Below, one piece after another: positions 46,089-59,600 of a stretch of DNA of 64,000 bases (position 1 is the first letter of the stretch; every line of letters begins with the position of its first letter). Made by a program: the position numbers and the translations under genes. Source of the DNA: Toxoplasma gondii ME49 (Eukaryota; Apicomplexa; Conoidasida; Eucoccidiorida; Sarcocystidae); NCBI RefSeq assembly GCF_000006565.2, contig NC_031480.1:2124144-2188143 (forward strand). Direction: 5' to 3'. The notes beneath the pieces were generated by a model. The model did no database searches. It was not told where the DNA came from and saw only the letters and a program-made list of their open reading frames with translations.

Positions 46089-49000
46089 TACATATATATA
46101 TACAATATCATATTCAGATGCATATCTGGTTCACTAGCCGCCTCGGCTGGTAGAGCAGGGGAGAATACGAGAAAGCGACAACGCCTGATATTCGAAGCCG
46201 ACGTCGTCAGTCCTGCACTTCTGAGATCCAGCGTTTTCTACCTTTTTCGCAGGGCAGAAACTCCATCAAAGCTGGAGACTGCGACCTCGCCCAAAGGCAG
46301 TGAGAGATGCTTCAACGTCCCTAATCGTCAGAGGATAAAGTCGAAGGGTACGGTAAAAGTACAGCGCAGTCTCGAAGTAAGCCGGACGAAGCAACGTCCA
46401 GGGGCGTTCCAGAAGCGGAATGGTCATCGGAACGTAACGCTCAGTCTCGAGCACGAAGGTCCCTCCAAGACGTCCAAGGACCTTGCTGGTGACCTTACTT
46501 TCACTTCATGTTCTACAGCTCGTCGATCGAACTGGCCCTCAATGCGGCTCTTCCAGGTTTCGTCGAAGTGGGCGTGAGCGCGGGACGGGCACCAGGCCGG
46601 CCAGCTCGACCCCACACATTCGGCGGCCTCTGCTGGCGACACACGAAAAACTCCAGAGACAGAGACAGACTTGGAGACAGAACCACGAGGAGAAAGAGAG
46701 GCACCAATGGAGCAGGCGAAAAATGTGGAAGCCGGGGCCGCACGGAAGGTCAGAGACGCGAGGCTTCCACGATGATCACACCTCGAGAAAGCGACATGCA
46801 AGCAACCTGCCCAGCGACCGACTGAAGCAGAGGCTCGAGACAGCGGTGTCGGAGACAAAACGCACTTTGAAATAGCGACGCAGAACTGCAGAACTATCGG
46901 CGTCAGTCACATCTGAATATGCACTCACACAGAACGGCCCCGTACTGGGACAGAGGAGATCGCTTTAGTTATTCGTTAAAGAATCTTCGCGACGGCGAGT
47001 CCACAGGCGCTCCGAAGAACCGCCTCAAATCTCGGAGTCGCAGCAGCCTCGTCGCTCGAGGCGTGACTGCTGTCTTGGCAAAACGCAACGGGTCTAAGCA
47101 CTGATCCAAGGACTCCCCAAAGCGCGTCGGCATGGACATCCGGACTTCCAAGTATACATCTACGCAAATACGCACATATATATATATATATAAATATATA
47201 TATATATGGTAATAGAGATCTACATAGAGCGACACACGTACATGGATGGATGCACATATACTTTCAGGAACGGTGCTGTGCATACGAACGCATGCATACA
47301 CGAACATATCTGTGTGGACGAGGTCACTGACGCATAGCGAATTCAATAGAAGAGCCCCCCTCGCCGTGGTCTGGAAGGAAACTGGCACAGAGAGCGTTGG
47401 AGTTCACCTCCAGTTGGAACACTGAGAAAACGAGTGGCAAGCTGCGGCCAACGCCCACGTACACAAATACGTATGGCTGTTTGCACAAAACGAACTCCTG
47501 TTCTCGGCGCAAGAGAGTTTTCGGGAGGGTCTCGAAGTCCGAAACTCGGCTGGGTATGTTTGGAGGTAACGGTAGTCCGGTGCAGCTCGTCTTTAGAGAC
47601 GTCCAACGACCCGTGGAAAACATGTTTCTCTCGTTTTCGTCTTTGCTCTGTCTTATTCTCTCTCCCTCTTCGTCCTCCCCACACTTCTGTCTCCTGCTGT
47701 CTCTTGTCCCTCGCCTTTCTTCCTTCTGTCGTTTCACATTCTCTTCAGTGCGCCTTCAGTTGGAGAACGAACCTTGAAACTCCGACGCCTCTGCAGCGTC
47801 AAGTGGCGAGGGCGCATCCGGAAACGAATAAATTTCTGTTCCGACTCTGCAAGCAAAGTTTGCAGGCCAAACCGCAGCTGTCGTGTATCACTGACATCTG
47901 GACGCGGCCCAGCTCCAGTCTCAGACCTGTCCACCTTGCAGGCTGTGTGTGTGTGCCTCGAATTGTCTCCTAGTCTCTCTCCTGTTCTTGTCGTCTCCAG
48001 TCGCCACACAGCCTTACCCCAGAATCGCATATGCCGGACGAGGAAGTTGTTTCTCTCCAGCTACATTGAGAAAGTCTTTCAGGTTGCGGCCGGTGTTGTA
48101 GACCTGAGGGGAGAAGCCGCGGCAAGCGCATGCACTAAGGATTTCCCTCGAATCGGGACTCGCCGACTCATATGAGACGAAGAAAGACTTTAGAAATACC
48201 CCGTTGAAGCGGCATTGCGGAGGCTCTGCATTTGACGCACGGTCCTCGCATGCACTCACGGATACACGTAAATCGAGTAGGAAAAGGTTCCTTTCTCTAT
48301 GGGGACTCAGGTGTGTACCTGAGCGCCATCTACACCCACATTCAGGTCCTGGGCATACCGTATTATCCGGTGCCCTAACCATCCTAAATATATACACGTA
48401 TGCAAATATAGACAGATACAGATAAGATGTATGGAGGACAGAAGGAAACTGGCAGAGATGCATTCGAGAACCAATACTGCGACTTCGTTGGTGTTCATTG
48501 ATGTTCATTGTCATGTGCGAGTGAAGCGGTGAATCTGAAGCGTCTGCAGGGAGTGGCGTCGGCGCGCTGTCTGCGGAAGGGAGGCAGAAACAGAGAATCG
48601 ACTGAGATGCCTTTTGGCCTTTCATTCTCGGTTTTTGCGCCGTTTTTCGGCGTTTCTCACCAGCTGCGAACCTCGCCACAGATGTTTCAGATTCCAGTGG
48701 TTCTTCAGCAGCCAAAGGTAGTGATCATTTCCAAGGAAAGTCCCATCGAGATCAGTGATGAGGAGACAGGGTGGACCATCGAGAGTAGCCAGTTGGCCAG
48801 AAGCCAGGACGGCGACGACGCGCCGAAGAGGCTCTGGATTTTCTTTTGAAGCCCTCGCAGGCGCTTCCGTGTCTCTTTGACGACCAAGGACGTTACGCGA
48901 AGCAATCCGCGCGCGAGTCGGCATTAAATCGGGTATCTCCGACTCCTCACGCTTCCCAGAAGCGCAGAAATGAAGCATGTAGTTCTGAGTGCTGAGGAGA

Positions 49001-49925
49001 GACAGCCAGAGAGACAGAGAGAGAGACATGTCAGCGGGAGAGAGGCAACTTGAGCGTGAGAGAGACAATGCGCGTCGCAAAAAGAGCAGATGCGAGGAAC
49101 GACAGCTTGCGTGTAGGGGAGACAATGTGTGTGGGACAGCAAGACAGCAAGAAAATGGTGGAGGCAACGCCAGTGAGACACAGGCAGCGGGACTGCGGTT
49201 CAGACAGCGTGAGACATAGGAAGGCGCAGCAGGGTCGTGTCAAAAAAATACCGGTCAAGGAGAAAAAGCGAGGGAACAGGAATTCGGAATAGGCGTGAAG
49301 AGCAGGGCAGTGGCGAGCGACGGTGAGAAAGGCAGGAAGGCAACGTAGTTTACAGAGCGTTCTTCACTGGAATGGAAACCGCAGAGTCCCGACGACATGG
49401 CCCATGTCGTGTCTCGGCTGTGTGCGTGCATTTCGTCTGTAAATCGAGGAACGGGACTGTAGAGCTGGGTCTCGTTTTTGCGGATTCCACGTTGAAAAGT
49501 GACTTACTTGGGAGAACAGGTGCCAGGGCCGGGGTTGTCCCAGTGCGTGCGTTCGCCATTGCAGCAGACAAACTCGAGACACACGACGCGAGGCTCCAGC
49601 AGAAGTTCACATGCTTGCCAGTCCTCGCGTCCGCGTTCTCCGCAGCTCTGCAGCCCCGCAGAAAACCGAGCTGAAGCTGGAGAGAGCTTCGTACCCACAC
49701 TAACATTGTGAACACTGCATCACGTTTCCCCGGACGCACCCGACCTGCATGCAGAGACGCAGTCTCCGCATTTGCCAGCCGTCTTGTCTCTCTGAAGCAC
49801 CTCGATCGATGCAAATCTATCCATATACATATATATGTATATATATGTATATATATGTATATATATATGTATATGTATATATATGTATATATATGTATAT
49901 ATATATGTATATGTATATATATATG

Positions 49926-49956
<31 letters not shown>

Positions 49957-50212
49957 ATATGTATAGATATATGCATGTATGTATATTGAATTGGGGTATC
50001 TCTAAGCACGTGAATAGATCTTTTGACTGTGTGAATTGCGCCCTGTCTTTTACCTCCATTGTCTGATCCTTCCAGTCGAGCTTCCCATTCTCCAGATGTT
50101 GTTGGAAGTGCAAGACGGCCGACTGCCAGCCTGTCTGGTAGTAGAACTGAAGCAGCACAGGTGCGGCGTTTGAGGCATCCGGAGGAGCGAAGACTGAGGC
50201 TGTCGCAGACAT
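44474..50212 (-). CDS. Starch-binding (CBM25/53-like) HAD phosphatase, SPP-like, nine exons
   Basis: Exons: 50212-50054, 49647-49508, 48991-48661, 48103-48018, 47846-47773, 46632-46499, 45755-45473, 45073-45015, 44749-44474; every junction phase agrees, giving at least 514 residues. Residues about 18-110 resemble a CBM25/53 starch-binding module: [18 protein letters not shown], then [20 protein letters not shown] and NTQNYMLHF (family pattern WDNN..NY). The rest matches HAD-IIB sucrose-phosphate phosphatase: motif [11 protein letters not shown] (Asp180, Asp182), motif [66 protein letters not shown] (motif III Lys405) and motif [14 protein letters not shown] (Asp428, Asp432). All catalytic residues are present, so it should be an active phosphatase, probably cytosolic since no signal peptide is seen. 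It ends either at a strong donor (GTAAGG) after 44474 or by reading through a TA repeat. The substrate is unknown; amylopectin-bound sugar phosphate is an inference. Confidence 0.86.
45131..47208. repeat. (TA)n tracts in introns of the HAD gene
   Basis: TA tracts at about 45131-45176, 45217-45237, 45267-45298, 46060-46108 and 47176-47208, all between the exons of the model. A long TATATG/TATA tract at about 49821-49965 lies in intron 1. Confidence 0.85.
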
Positions 50213-53200
50213 CGTCGTTGACGTCGTTCATGTATTTTCGAAATCGTTTGTTCCAGTCTCTTTACCGGACGATTCAAGTGGCTCATGCAACGTCTCGACG
50301 CAGTGCTAGTCTTGTGTTTACGCTTTCAAACGGACGGCTTCGTGGAGTGCAGGTGCACAGGCACATGCGTAAATAAAACACAAGTATGTACGGTAGCATG
50401 GCAGACAGCCGAAGAAAATGTCAATTGAATGGTACGGGGAAGGACGGTCTGAGCAAGAAGACCAGCAACTTTTTCTTCTTTTCGTCGATATCCTGTACCA
50501 CGAAGGGAGGAATGCACCGCCGTGAATGAGGTGGATGTTGGAGCTCGCCACCTCGTTATCCACTCTGAAAAGACCCGGATATACCGCGCATGCACGTGAA
50601 GAAAAGCTGGAAGAGTCGAGCGCCGAGAAGTACAAATCGGAAACGGCAAATTTTAGCGTTCAGACTATACACCTCTCACGTGCAGACGCGATACTCGCAG
50701 GCTTGCGCGAGAATGCACCTCTTGCGATTCTTCTGTAGGTGACGGATCGGTAAAACATGAGTAGATTATTGCAGAGGCATGTGCACAGAGGAGCGAGACG
50801 GAGGTGATAAAACGGAATCAGTTATGCGCGTGTCTACAGATGTAAGATTGGAAAAGTGTAACTCATTCAGAAGCAGGCGCGTGCATGCAGGGAGGTGCTC
50901 GGTCACGTCCGGCAGCTAGCTCGCTCACGTTGGCAAGGAGCAGCGAGTTTAATAGCGGAGCGCGGCGACTCAAGAGTATCCGATGCAGACTTCTAAAGAG
51001 AAGAGAGAACATGTTTCACTCGGAAACACATACTTGCGAACGAGGGAGGGAACCGGCATTTAATCTACTCGTGTCAAAGTGCGGAGCCGGGTCAGGCAAC
51101 CACTCAGTCGATCCGCCTCCCTTCTGCATGTCGAGTGACTTTCTCCAGGCGAAAGGAAATCGAAAGCGGCAAGCCAATAGAGTAAGCAGCTTCTTTGGCT
51201 GGGAAGTGACACACAAAACGATGCAGCTGTCGGAAACACAGGAAACGCAGAACGTTTGCTTCGATATACACGCTAGCAGGGTGCTCGTCCGTTTCAGCTG
51301 CATGCAGCCGAGCCGACTAAGAGTCTTTCGGCGGCAAAGAACCTGTCGCTGAATGAAAGAATCACACAGAGTCTCAAACAAGGGAGACCGTTTGCAAACA
51401 CACATTGGCTGGATGAAATTCGAAGCACTTCGACGTGCATATCTGTGCGCAGTCTCTGCCTCTTTGCATAGCGGACTCGACTGCTGGAACTACCGGTGGT
51501 ACTCCTATGAGAGATATTGGCAAGCATCATGCTGTAAGAAACAAAAATATACACTACTTTGGGTTTTCGTACGCATACTTTCGATGTGGCGGTGTACGGC
51601 AACTGTGTAGTTCACTTCAGCTGCAAGGCGATTGGAGTGGCGTGCACCCAGTTATTTCTCGACCGTGGGAAGAGAAAAAACAAGAAAAAATGAATTTATC
51701 TGACGCACTCCTAAGAGGACTCATTGAAACAGTGAAGCTCGTTATAGCATACGGATCCAATCGCATCACCAAGGAGCCGTCTGTACTCGTCGGCAACGTA
51801 GAAAATAACTTAAGAACCGTAGATGTGGTAGACCGGGCCACCGTTGTTTGTTCGAAGAGCAACTAGTGTACGATGAGTTCATGTTGCGTGTCTCGCGAAC
51901 TTTTTCGCGTCTGGACACATAGGAACCGTTGAACATCTGTGTGCGTTCCACAACTTCATTATTCAAATAAGACAAAAAACATCCACTCTAGCAGATCCGT
52001 TGCAAAGCTGTACACGACTGCGGAGTCTGCCAGCCCAGTGAAGGCTGCATCGAGACAGAACAGTGGGAGCGGTGGCAGTAGTAGATCCTTCATTGAGTGT
52101 AAGGAACGATGTCACGAGAGCTCACACGTCCTTATCTGCAATGAAAAATCGCCATAGCAACTTAAAAAGGGGCTGAACCGGTAAAGCCCATTACCTCGGG
52201 AGATTAGTTCCTTTGACTTCGGTGATAGAGACTTGATAAGCTTTTAATATCCTTTTGATTAAAAATGTTTCAGTTGAGGAACTGAATAGGTGGTTTGTAT
52301 AGTTTTACCGTGCAAATGTCACAGAGCTGCCAGGTACAGTCGAGCATAAACGGTACTCGAAAAGTGAAGGTCACGCTCTCGCAACTTATCATGCAGCTAG
52401 GAAAAAACTGAGATAAACCATTGCTAAGCAAAAGACGGAGACCTCGAATATTCCTGCATTTTATTGGAGGGACGAAAATACTGTTGTGTTTGGGACTCCA
52501 CGCTACCCAAAAGCAGCCTTATTGGGTCACAACAAAAAAGCTGGGGCCTGACACGCTCAAAGTATCTTCGTATTCACTCTTTACCTCATACAGAACAATC
52601 GTCGCTGACGGGTGTAATCTCACTGATTCCTCGTATTCCTGTGCATCAGAGTCAGCGATAGGTCGTATTATTCAAAGCATACAGACAAAAACAATTAACA
52701 CAAGCGCTGACCAACAAGACATCCTTTTTTGATGCGTTCGTTGGTGCAGGATAACGAAGTAACTGCTTGTTGCTTGCTCCCTGTCAGGAATGCATCCACC
52801 AGGGAACTTTGATTTTTTCGGCGCCCCCTGGATCAGGCGTGCATATCTAGTGGAGTCAATGATAGAATATGGCGTGGAACTCAAAATGGATTTCAGTCTA
52901 AGCGTGAGGCGGCAGCAGATGTACGAACGCACAACAAACGAGCTGTTGTCTCCAAAGGCATTCGTCTGAATCGGCATAATAAGGTGGTACATCACTACTA
53001 ACTTTTCTCCGCTGCACAACCCTGACCCATTGGCAGATCGTTTCTGTTGGTAGACAAGAATTTTGCAGACATTTTCATACCCTATCGACTGTACCTAAAC
53101 CACTGACGCTCTGTAGACAAGTTATGCAGTCACTGAGGATGCATGAATGCGGCAGCGCAGCTGTCATTTAACCTGAGGAAGCACCTTTTCTTTGTGAAAT

Positions 53201-54790
53201 GCGAGTTTCCGCAGAACGCTGTAGATATCTGCTGCGACTTCGAGGCCCCTTGCGCACATTACCAATTGTGAATTTAGCATTTCTGAGAGCTAGCCCATCA
53301 ATTGTCACCGACCGCTGGTGTAGCATGTGTGTTGAAATAGCACATGACGTCGAACTGCTTGAGCCCCGAGCAACGAAGCCGAAATTGGCTTTGCTGCAAC
53401 CTGCGAATTACTGTCCACAGGCCACCGTCAGCCTACTGCAGCCAGAAAAGCTGTTGTGCTGATCTCATGTTCTAGACAGACTTCGTTGCTGTACACTGAC
53501 AATTGGGTCGCTCAACTCTCCAAAGAATGCACTATTCCACATAAGGGGCACTTCCACGAAGTGACCTGGAGGGCAAAGTGCATTGCCCGATGTGTGCAGC
53601 GGCCACGAGGCAGAGATGATAGTTTGTTTGTACATTGAGGTGAGTATACCACGCCTATGTCGTGCCTGGAATACAGGAAACGCCAAGGGATATCGAAAGC
53701 TGGGACGAAGTCATTTGCTTCCGCGCCTGTCTCCGCGATCCCAAAGTTGGCCTGATGCTCTTTCCTTATGCTGCTGTAGACAGGGCGAATCCATTCTTTG
53801 AGCGTTGTCGCAAACTTGCCAAAGTACCATCAATGCAGATATACACTAGAATGCGAGCTCCGGCTGTCCAAATAATGAGATGAACGCGTCAGGACACAAA
53901 AGGCAATCGTGTTTATACCTGTTTTGTATTGGTAGCACCAGTTATACATTTGTTGAAGATGCTTGTGAATCGGAGCAGTTCCTGTCTGTTAGTTCCAACT
54001 TTCGGATCGTCTTTGAGACTCTAACAGAGGACATCTGGTGGCTTTCAAAAAGGCAGACATCCCACAGCACAGACTTAGGTACTGACAGGGAAACGTGGGT
54101 GTGAGAGCACACAAACGAGTGATGCCGTTGCCGTTTTTTTAGCGCTCTTGTGTTCCCAACGGAGCTTTGCGCTTTAGTACCCGAATTTAATTCGACTACA
54201 ATGATGGCTCAAAACGTTTGTAGGTGGCACACCGAACAAGGCCGAACCGTCCGTTTCGTCTTTTGCGAATTCCAGTATGGTGCCTCACTCTTCTTGTAGC
54301 CAAAAACTCGTCCCTTTTTTTCTTGTTGGTGTTCGTTGCGCATCCATTCCACGACAAGTTGCTGCCCTCACTTCTGCAGAGGCCTCCCGAACCGGCTCGC
54401 CCTCCAAAAAAACTGAACCCTTGGATTCAGAGAAGAGTGACCAGGTCGTGTTTTGGAAATTTGCACATATGTTTAATGGAGACGAATATGAGTACTGGAA
54501 TTTGCCTTTCCGGCTAGGACAGCCCCCTTTACCTCCTCGCTCTCTTTAAAAGTCACCTGAAGCTGTAGTGCCCGCCTCAGGCGGGCAGTGACCTGCGTGC
54601 CCATGAGCGAGCCCGAGCAATTCGCACTAAAAGCTGGTGGCGATTTGAGGCCAGCGCAGATATCAGAGCGCTTAAGACCCGCGAGTCCGTCATGTGGCGG
54701 ACAAAACTTGTAGACTCCCTGAAAACAAGCAGCGACATCCACATGCGAGGAATGCTTGCTGCCTTGTTTCTATGTAAAAGAGTGAGTACA
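50213..54790. other. Region without a recognised gene
   Basis: Base composition is lower in GC than the flanks. It includes the promoter of the HAD gene near 50.2 kb. Several short plus-strand frames have protein-like composition, for example 51640-51866 (MNLSDALLRGLIETVKLVIA), 52440-52735, 53290-53462 and 53676-53883 (ETPRDIESWDEVICFRACLR). Some have an AG acceptor near their start, but I could not join them into one consistent model. They may be early exons of the candidate gene described next, or chance. Confidence 0.35.
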
Positions 54791-54815
54791 AGCCTGACAC
54801 CCACTTAGCTTTCCC

Positions 54816-55490
54816 CTGCCCTGCAGACGGCTGTCTCAAAGATTTTCCAAACAAACGGCGCTTCAGATTTCTGCACATCTATGTGGATGGTGTAGAGGCA
54901 TGCATACGCGAATGGGAGTGTGTGTTTGCAAGGCCAATTTTCGCTGCAAATCACCCCATTTCCGTCGGTAAACGCCCGCCGCCCCCACCGCCTCGATATC
55001 CGTTGCCGGTCAGCCTTTCTTTTGGGTTGGTGCCTCGTCACCGCACGAGGTCGAAGACAACTTCAGATATTGGTTTTCCTGTTCTTTTTTTAAAACGAGC
55101 CGGCTTCGTCCCGTGCTCTATGGTCCGTAAAGTTTTGGGTTTTCACGACAGCTGAACGCACTGCTGTCTGCCAGAGAGCACGTTTGTAGCCCGTCCCGGC
55201 TACAGGAGCATAGTCCTAGTGCGTTTGCCCCATATGTAAGTCATCCGTGACCCTTTATGAATTTTTTTCCTCCCAGTCGATCGGCACCGATGAGGATCAC
55301 CCGATTCTTTCCGCCTCCTGCACTCCAGTGTCGGTTCCTCATGAGCGCATTTTCTGCAAATACGGGGTAAGACCTCACCTCCTTCTTGAAGTATCGATCC
55401 AGGGATAAAGTTCGAGAACTCAAGAGACAACAGCGTTTGGAGGTTCCAGTCGCGGTCTTCATGGGTGACTTTCCGAGCTTCTTAGGATTT
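54816..55490 (+). CDS. Candidate multi-exon gene, unrecognised
   Basis: Four exon candidates join in phase. One starts after CCTGCAG at about 54815 and reads CLKDFPNKRRFRFLHIYVDG and VEACIREWECVFARPIFAAN. It ends at a GTAAAG donor (about 55127) after PCSMV; an inner GTAAAC donor near 54969 would remove a proline-rich part. The next, about 55173-55235, reads STFVARPGYRSIVLVRLPH and ends in GTAAGT. The third, about 55276-55365, reads RSAPMRITRFFPPPALQCRF and ends in GTAAGA. The fourth, from about 55391, reads DPGIKFENSRDNSVWRFQSR. The carried-over bases fit at all three junctions. However, exons three and four are also open in a second frame (starting SIGTDEDHPILSAS), so the reading is not unique. 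No family is recognised, and no start is found. Confidence 0.35.
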
Positions 55491-55699
55491 CGTGTCCTCT
55501 TCCCCTCATGTTTTCGTGAATGGGATCCCTTTTCCCGCGCGACCCCGGTGAACCGACTGCCACTGCGCTCCCTTTTCAGCATCGGAAGCGGCGTGGGTAC
55601 ACACGTCGGGTCTCGTGTACGTTTCGCTTTGTAACGCTTGTCTGTCCACACTTTTTGTGGCAAAAGAAATGGCGCATATCTGTGCACTTGTGCAGCGAT

Positions 55700-56674
55700 T
55701 ATGGCCGGTCGCGACCGCAGCTGCTACGTTGGTTCAGAGAAGTTGAAGTGACCGTCGTCGATGGCGATGCGGTTGCCTGTTGACACTCATTCCTTGCTTA
55801 GCAGGCTTCCCCCTGTAGTCCAGTCGCAAAATATATAAATGTATACTTTTATGTTGAGGTATGCAGACAGTATGAGAACAGCAAAGGCGACAAGGTTCGC
55901 TGTGCTGGCTCTGATAGGGGACTTACTCAAGCTTGTTATGAGACAGCACTCTAGAGTCAGAAGGGCAAGCACACGCTGCACTGTTTCCTGTCATTCGTCA
56001 AACAGGTAGGACTGCTGGTGCCATGGTCCTTTTCATCTGTGCATCGAAAACCTCGTTTGATGACGAACCACGGGCTCTCACCATTCAGGGTCCGGGGTCC
56101 ATGTAATAACGCCTACAGACAGTGAATTGAGGATGGTGCGAAGGGGGCAGCCACATGCCCACTATCTCTCTGGATGACGCGACGAAAACTTTTTAAAAGC
56201 TGAATTGAGTGTATTTTTTTCAAGCGACTGCAAGTCAGCAGGGAGCAGCGTGAACGGGACTTCGGCGTCCAGCGCCGAATTTTTTTTCAGCCGTTTGGAC
56301 CCCGTCGCGTCGTTGAGCTTCGGTCGACAGAGCTCTCGTCACGCCCTTTTCCTCTCTATCTTTCAATGGATCGGATCCTCCACGGGTCTCTCGCTGCCTA
56401 GTCTTCTTGACTCTGTGGCGAGTTCATTCCCTCTGGCCCTCTTTGAAAAAGACGTTGGCATGTGTGTAGCGGGGCGTTGGCCTGTGGCAGGCTGCGAAAA
56501 TATCCTCGGATCTAGGTCGCCGCAACGCGCCCGCCGGTTCCTGTCTGCGAGGCCCGCAGCGAAGGACGGGCACCTCGAAATCGGCTGGCGACGAAGCCTC
56601 GTCCTCGTCCCCTTGCTGCCCCTTCGCTCCCGAGGCGCGGTGTTGGACAAATCGTTGTGGCTTTCTCGTTGACA
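55700..56674. other. Intergenic, upstream of the PH-domain gene
   Basis: Probable promoter and 5' leader of the gene starting at 56675. A plus-strand frame at 56205-56672 ends at a stop overlapping the start region and has no ATG with good context; I read it as leader sequence. Confidence 0.45.
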
Positions 56675-59600
56675 ATGGCGAAAAGGCAGAAAGGACTGCT
56701 GCGGCAGTCGCCATCGCGAACGATCCGCAACGGTGTCGGTGAAACCGGCTCGCGCCCAGAATCCGGGCCAGCTTCCCTCGCTCATCGAGCCGCGCTGGAA
56801 TGCAACGCCTTCCATAAAAAGTCCCTTCAACGCAGTCCTGCGTCGATCCCTAGCGGAACTTCTTCTCCCGTACCACAACTGTACGCAAGCGCACAGGCTG
56901 CCGACGTGGTGAAGCCCTGCGAGCATCCGCAGCTGAGTGCGGCGGCTTCTTCAGAAGAGCAAGCCGCAGTGCAACTCGTCCAGCAGACGCCAAGAAGGAC
57001 CCGCGAAAACGAACGCAGCGAGGACGCGACCAGAGAGGCGAAAGGGAGCGCGTCCCTCGCCGTCTATTCTCCTCGAGTTTCCTTCTGCGACGCAGCCGGG
57101 CCGTTCGCAGACCTTCTCAAAGGGTCGTCTGGAACAGAAACTCAAGACCCGCCCAACAGTCCGGACCTCCACATGTGTACAGACTGCTCTGGCGTCTTGT
57201 CCGCTGCGTCGCAGCAAACGGCGGACTCCGACGCCTCGAATGCAGACCGCAGCGAACTGTCAAAGTTCGACTTAACACCGCGCGCGACCTACCAGAGTTC
57301 CGCCACGCAGCAGGCGGGGCTTCTAGACACTCGGTCGCAGGAGGCGCGCGTCTTTTGCATGATGAACTCTCCGCACAACGCGAAGAGCGCCGCTGGTCGT
57401 ACACAGCAGTCGCCTTCGGCAGCTCCATCGTCTCCCGCGCTCCTCCCAACCGCTCCTCTGTCAGTGCCCCAGAGAGATGTCTCAGATCGACGACTCGCTC
57501 TGCAGACGCACTTGGCGACTCTCGAACGCAGACTCACTGACTTCCTCGGCATCGTCGCCGCCGCCGCTCCCGGTGCCATGGGTGCAGCCATCGGAGTGGC
57601 TGCGGCGGGGCCTCCGGCGAATCCGAGCATGAGCTGCACATCGGCCGCGAAGGGTGCGAGTTTTCAGGGCTCCTCCACTCGTCAGAAATCCGTCGGACCC
57701 TGTCGAATGGCTGTACAAAAAACGCCGCTTTGGGGGTCTGTAGAAGCCACGCTTGCTTCTTCGGCCGGCCGCTGCGGAGGTATCTGGTGGCTCGGTCGTG
57801 AGGAGAGACCGTCGAGTCCGCGCTCAAGAGAAGCCGATCAACTCGGCGATACGCCACCGAAAAGCGAAGAGACAGGGGAGAGAGCCTCGACGCAAAATGG
57901 AGACACTCGCCTCCCAGAGGGGGAGACAGCCCGTCGCGTTCCCACACACAGCCTGACAGAAAACTCCGGGAGTCCCCTCTCCGACGCGTTGGAGGCGAAG
58001 GTGCGAAGGTTGACAGAAGTTTCCTCACGAATTCACCAGCACCCAGGCAACGCCCATTCGCCGACAGGGTATGTACAGGGCGCGGGGCAGGTGCCCCTGG
58101 CCAGAGGTTTGTTGTCTATTGATGTTGGCGCGACGTCTTGTCGCAGCTCCCAGAGCGTCAGCAGTCTCGCCAGCGAGACCAGTGACGTGAGTGGCGAACC
58201 GCGAACTTCGAGACAGACCGCAGTGTCCCCGATGTCCGCGATCGTTCTGAGAGACCCGGAGGAAACCGAGCGGGCGGTGACAAGTCCAGCGAGCGGCCCG
58301 AGTCCTTGGCAGCGCAGGGCAGGAGGCGCGCATCGCCTCAGGAACGGCCGAAAGAGAAGCGGTGAGAGTGACGAGGCCTTGAGTGCGAGCAGAGACCGAG
58401 GCATGACTTCGAGGAGTTCTGCACAGAGCATCGCCGGCGTTCAGAAAGTAGCGCTAAATCCGTCTGGAGGGGACGCATTCTTCGAGAGTTCCGATCTCAA
58501 CACAGGCGGCTCTGGATCGCGCGGAGTCGCCTCAGGTGGAGCCGCTGGCGACGGAGGCAACGCGGCCGACCGAGAGCGCAGAACCAAAAGCCCAGAGAGC
58601 CGTGAAGGTGCGGCAGATATTTCAAATGCATGCGCTCAGACGACCGGTTCCATGGGGATGCAGGAGCTCTCGCACGAGTCCTTGTCTGGCTTTGCGTGCC
58701 TTTCGGGAGCGGACTGTACACCTGCGCTCTCCTGCTGCTCGGTCTCTGCATGCAGCGGCTTCGGACATGGGTCAGCGTCGACGCCTGTGAGTCCTGAAAA
58801 GCCTACGGACTGGACAGCGACGCCTTCGACGGCAGTCACGTGTACACCCGAGATGACAGCGAGTTCTCAGCTCTCGCTGGAGACAACTCAGCGGGTCCCC
58901 CTCCGTTTGCCGCCAAGTGAACGCGAGCGTTCTTTCGACAGAAAGGTGAACGAGAAGGCGCTGCAAACACCGGGTAAAGAGGCCAAACAGCCGGAGGGTC
59001 GGCAACTTGTCTCAGGTGCGCCTCTGGCTGCGACAAGAGGTGAAGACTGGAGTTTTCCGTCTGATAAACGCCTTCTGGAGCGACGCGACCTTCCTGGCGA
59101 AGCCGCGCTCTTCCCTCATGTCCCCACATCCGGAGAGTCTCGGCTCGCGCCCGCTGCGTCCTCGCCCGACGCGGCTTCACGACACCCAGTGGGCTCCGCA
59201 GCGGTCCTCAGGGGCGCGTGCAGGCTGCGTCGAAGCGAGCCAAGAGACAGGTTCCCCCACAAAGAGAAAAAAGGCCCATACGCGCCTTCCTGCGAACAGG
59301 CCTCTCTCCAGGCGAGGGCGGAGCAGCTCAGCAGACCCGACACTGGAGAGGGAATTCCGAACCAGCTACTGCAGCATCTGCTGCTCGTTCTCCAGTGTCT
59401 AGATCAGGTGAAGAACATGCAAGCGGCGCTCCACGTGTGTGTGGCGCCGCCTGCTGAGGTCCGGGGCCTCGAGGCTCCTTCTGGCGCTCTGGACACTGCG
59501 GAAGTCTGTCTGCCGTCGACAGCGGCTCTGCTGTCGGCGACCGCGGCCCTGACCGACGAGGTGGATCTGGTCGGGCACCGCTGGAGAGAACGGGGGCGCC

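Noticed and set aside
46266..46454. Minus-strand frame [17 protein letters not shown] as an exon of the HAD gene
   Set aside because: It would need an intron of only about 48 nt, whereas 46499 joins 45755 in phase and continues the phosphatase pattern.
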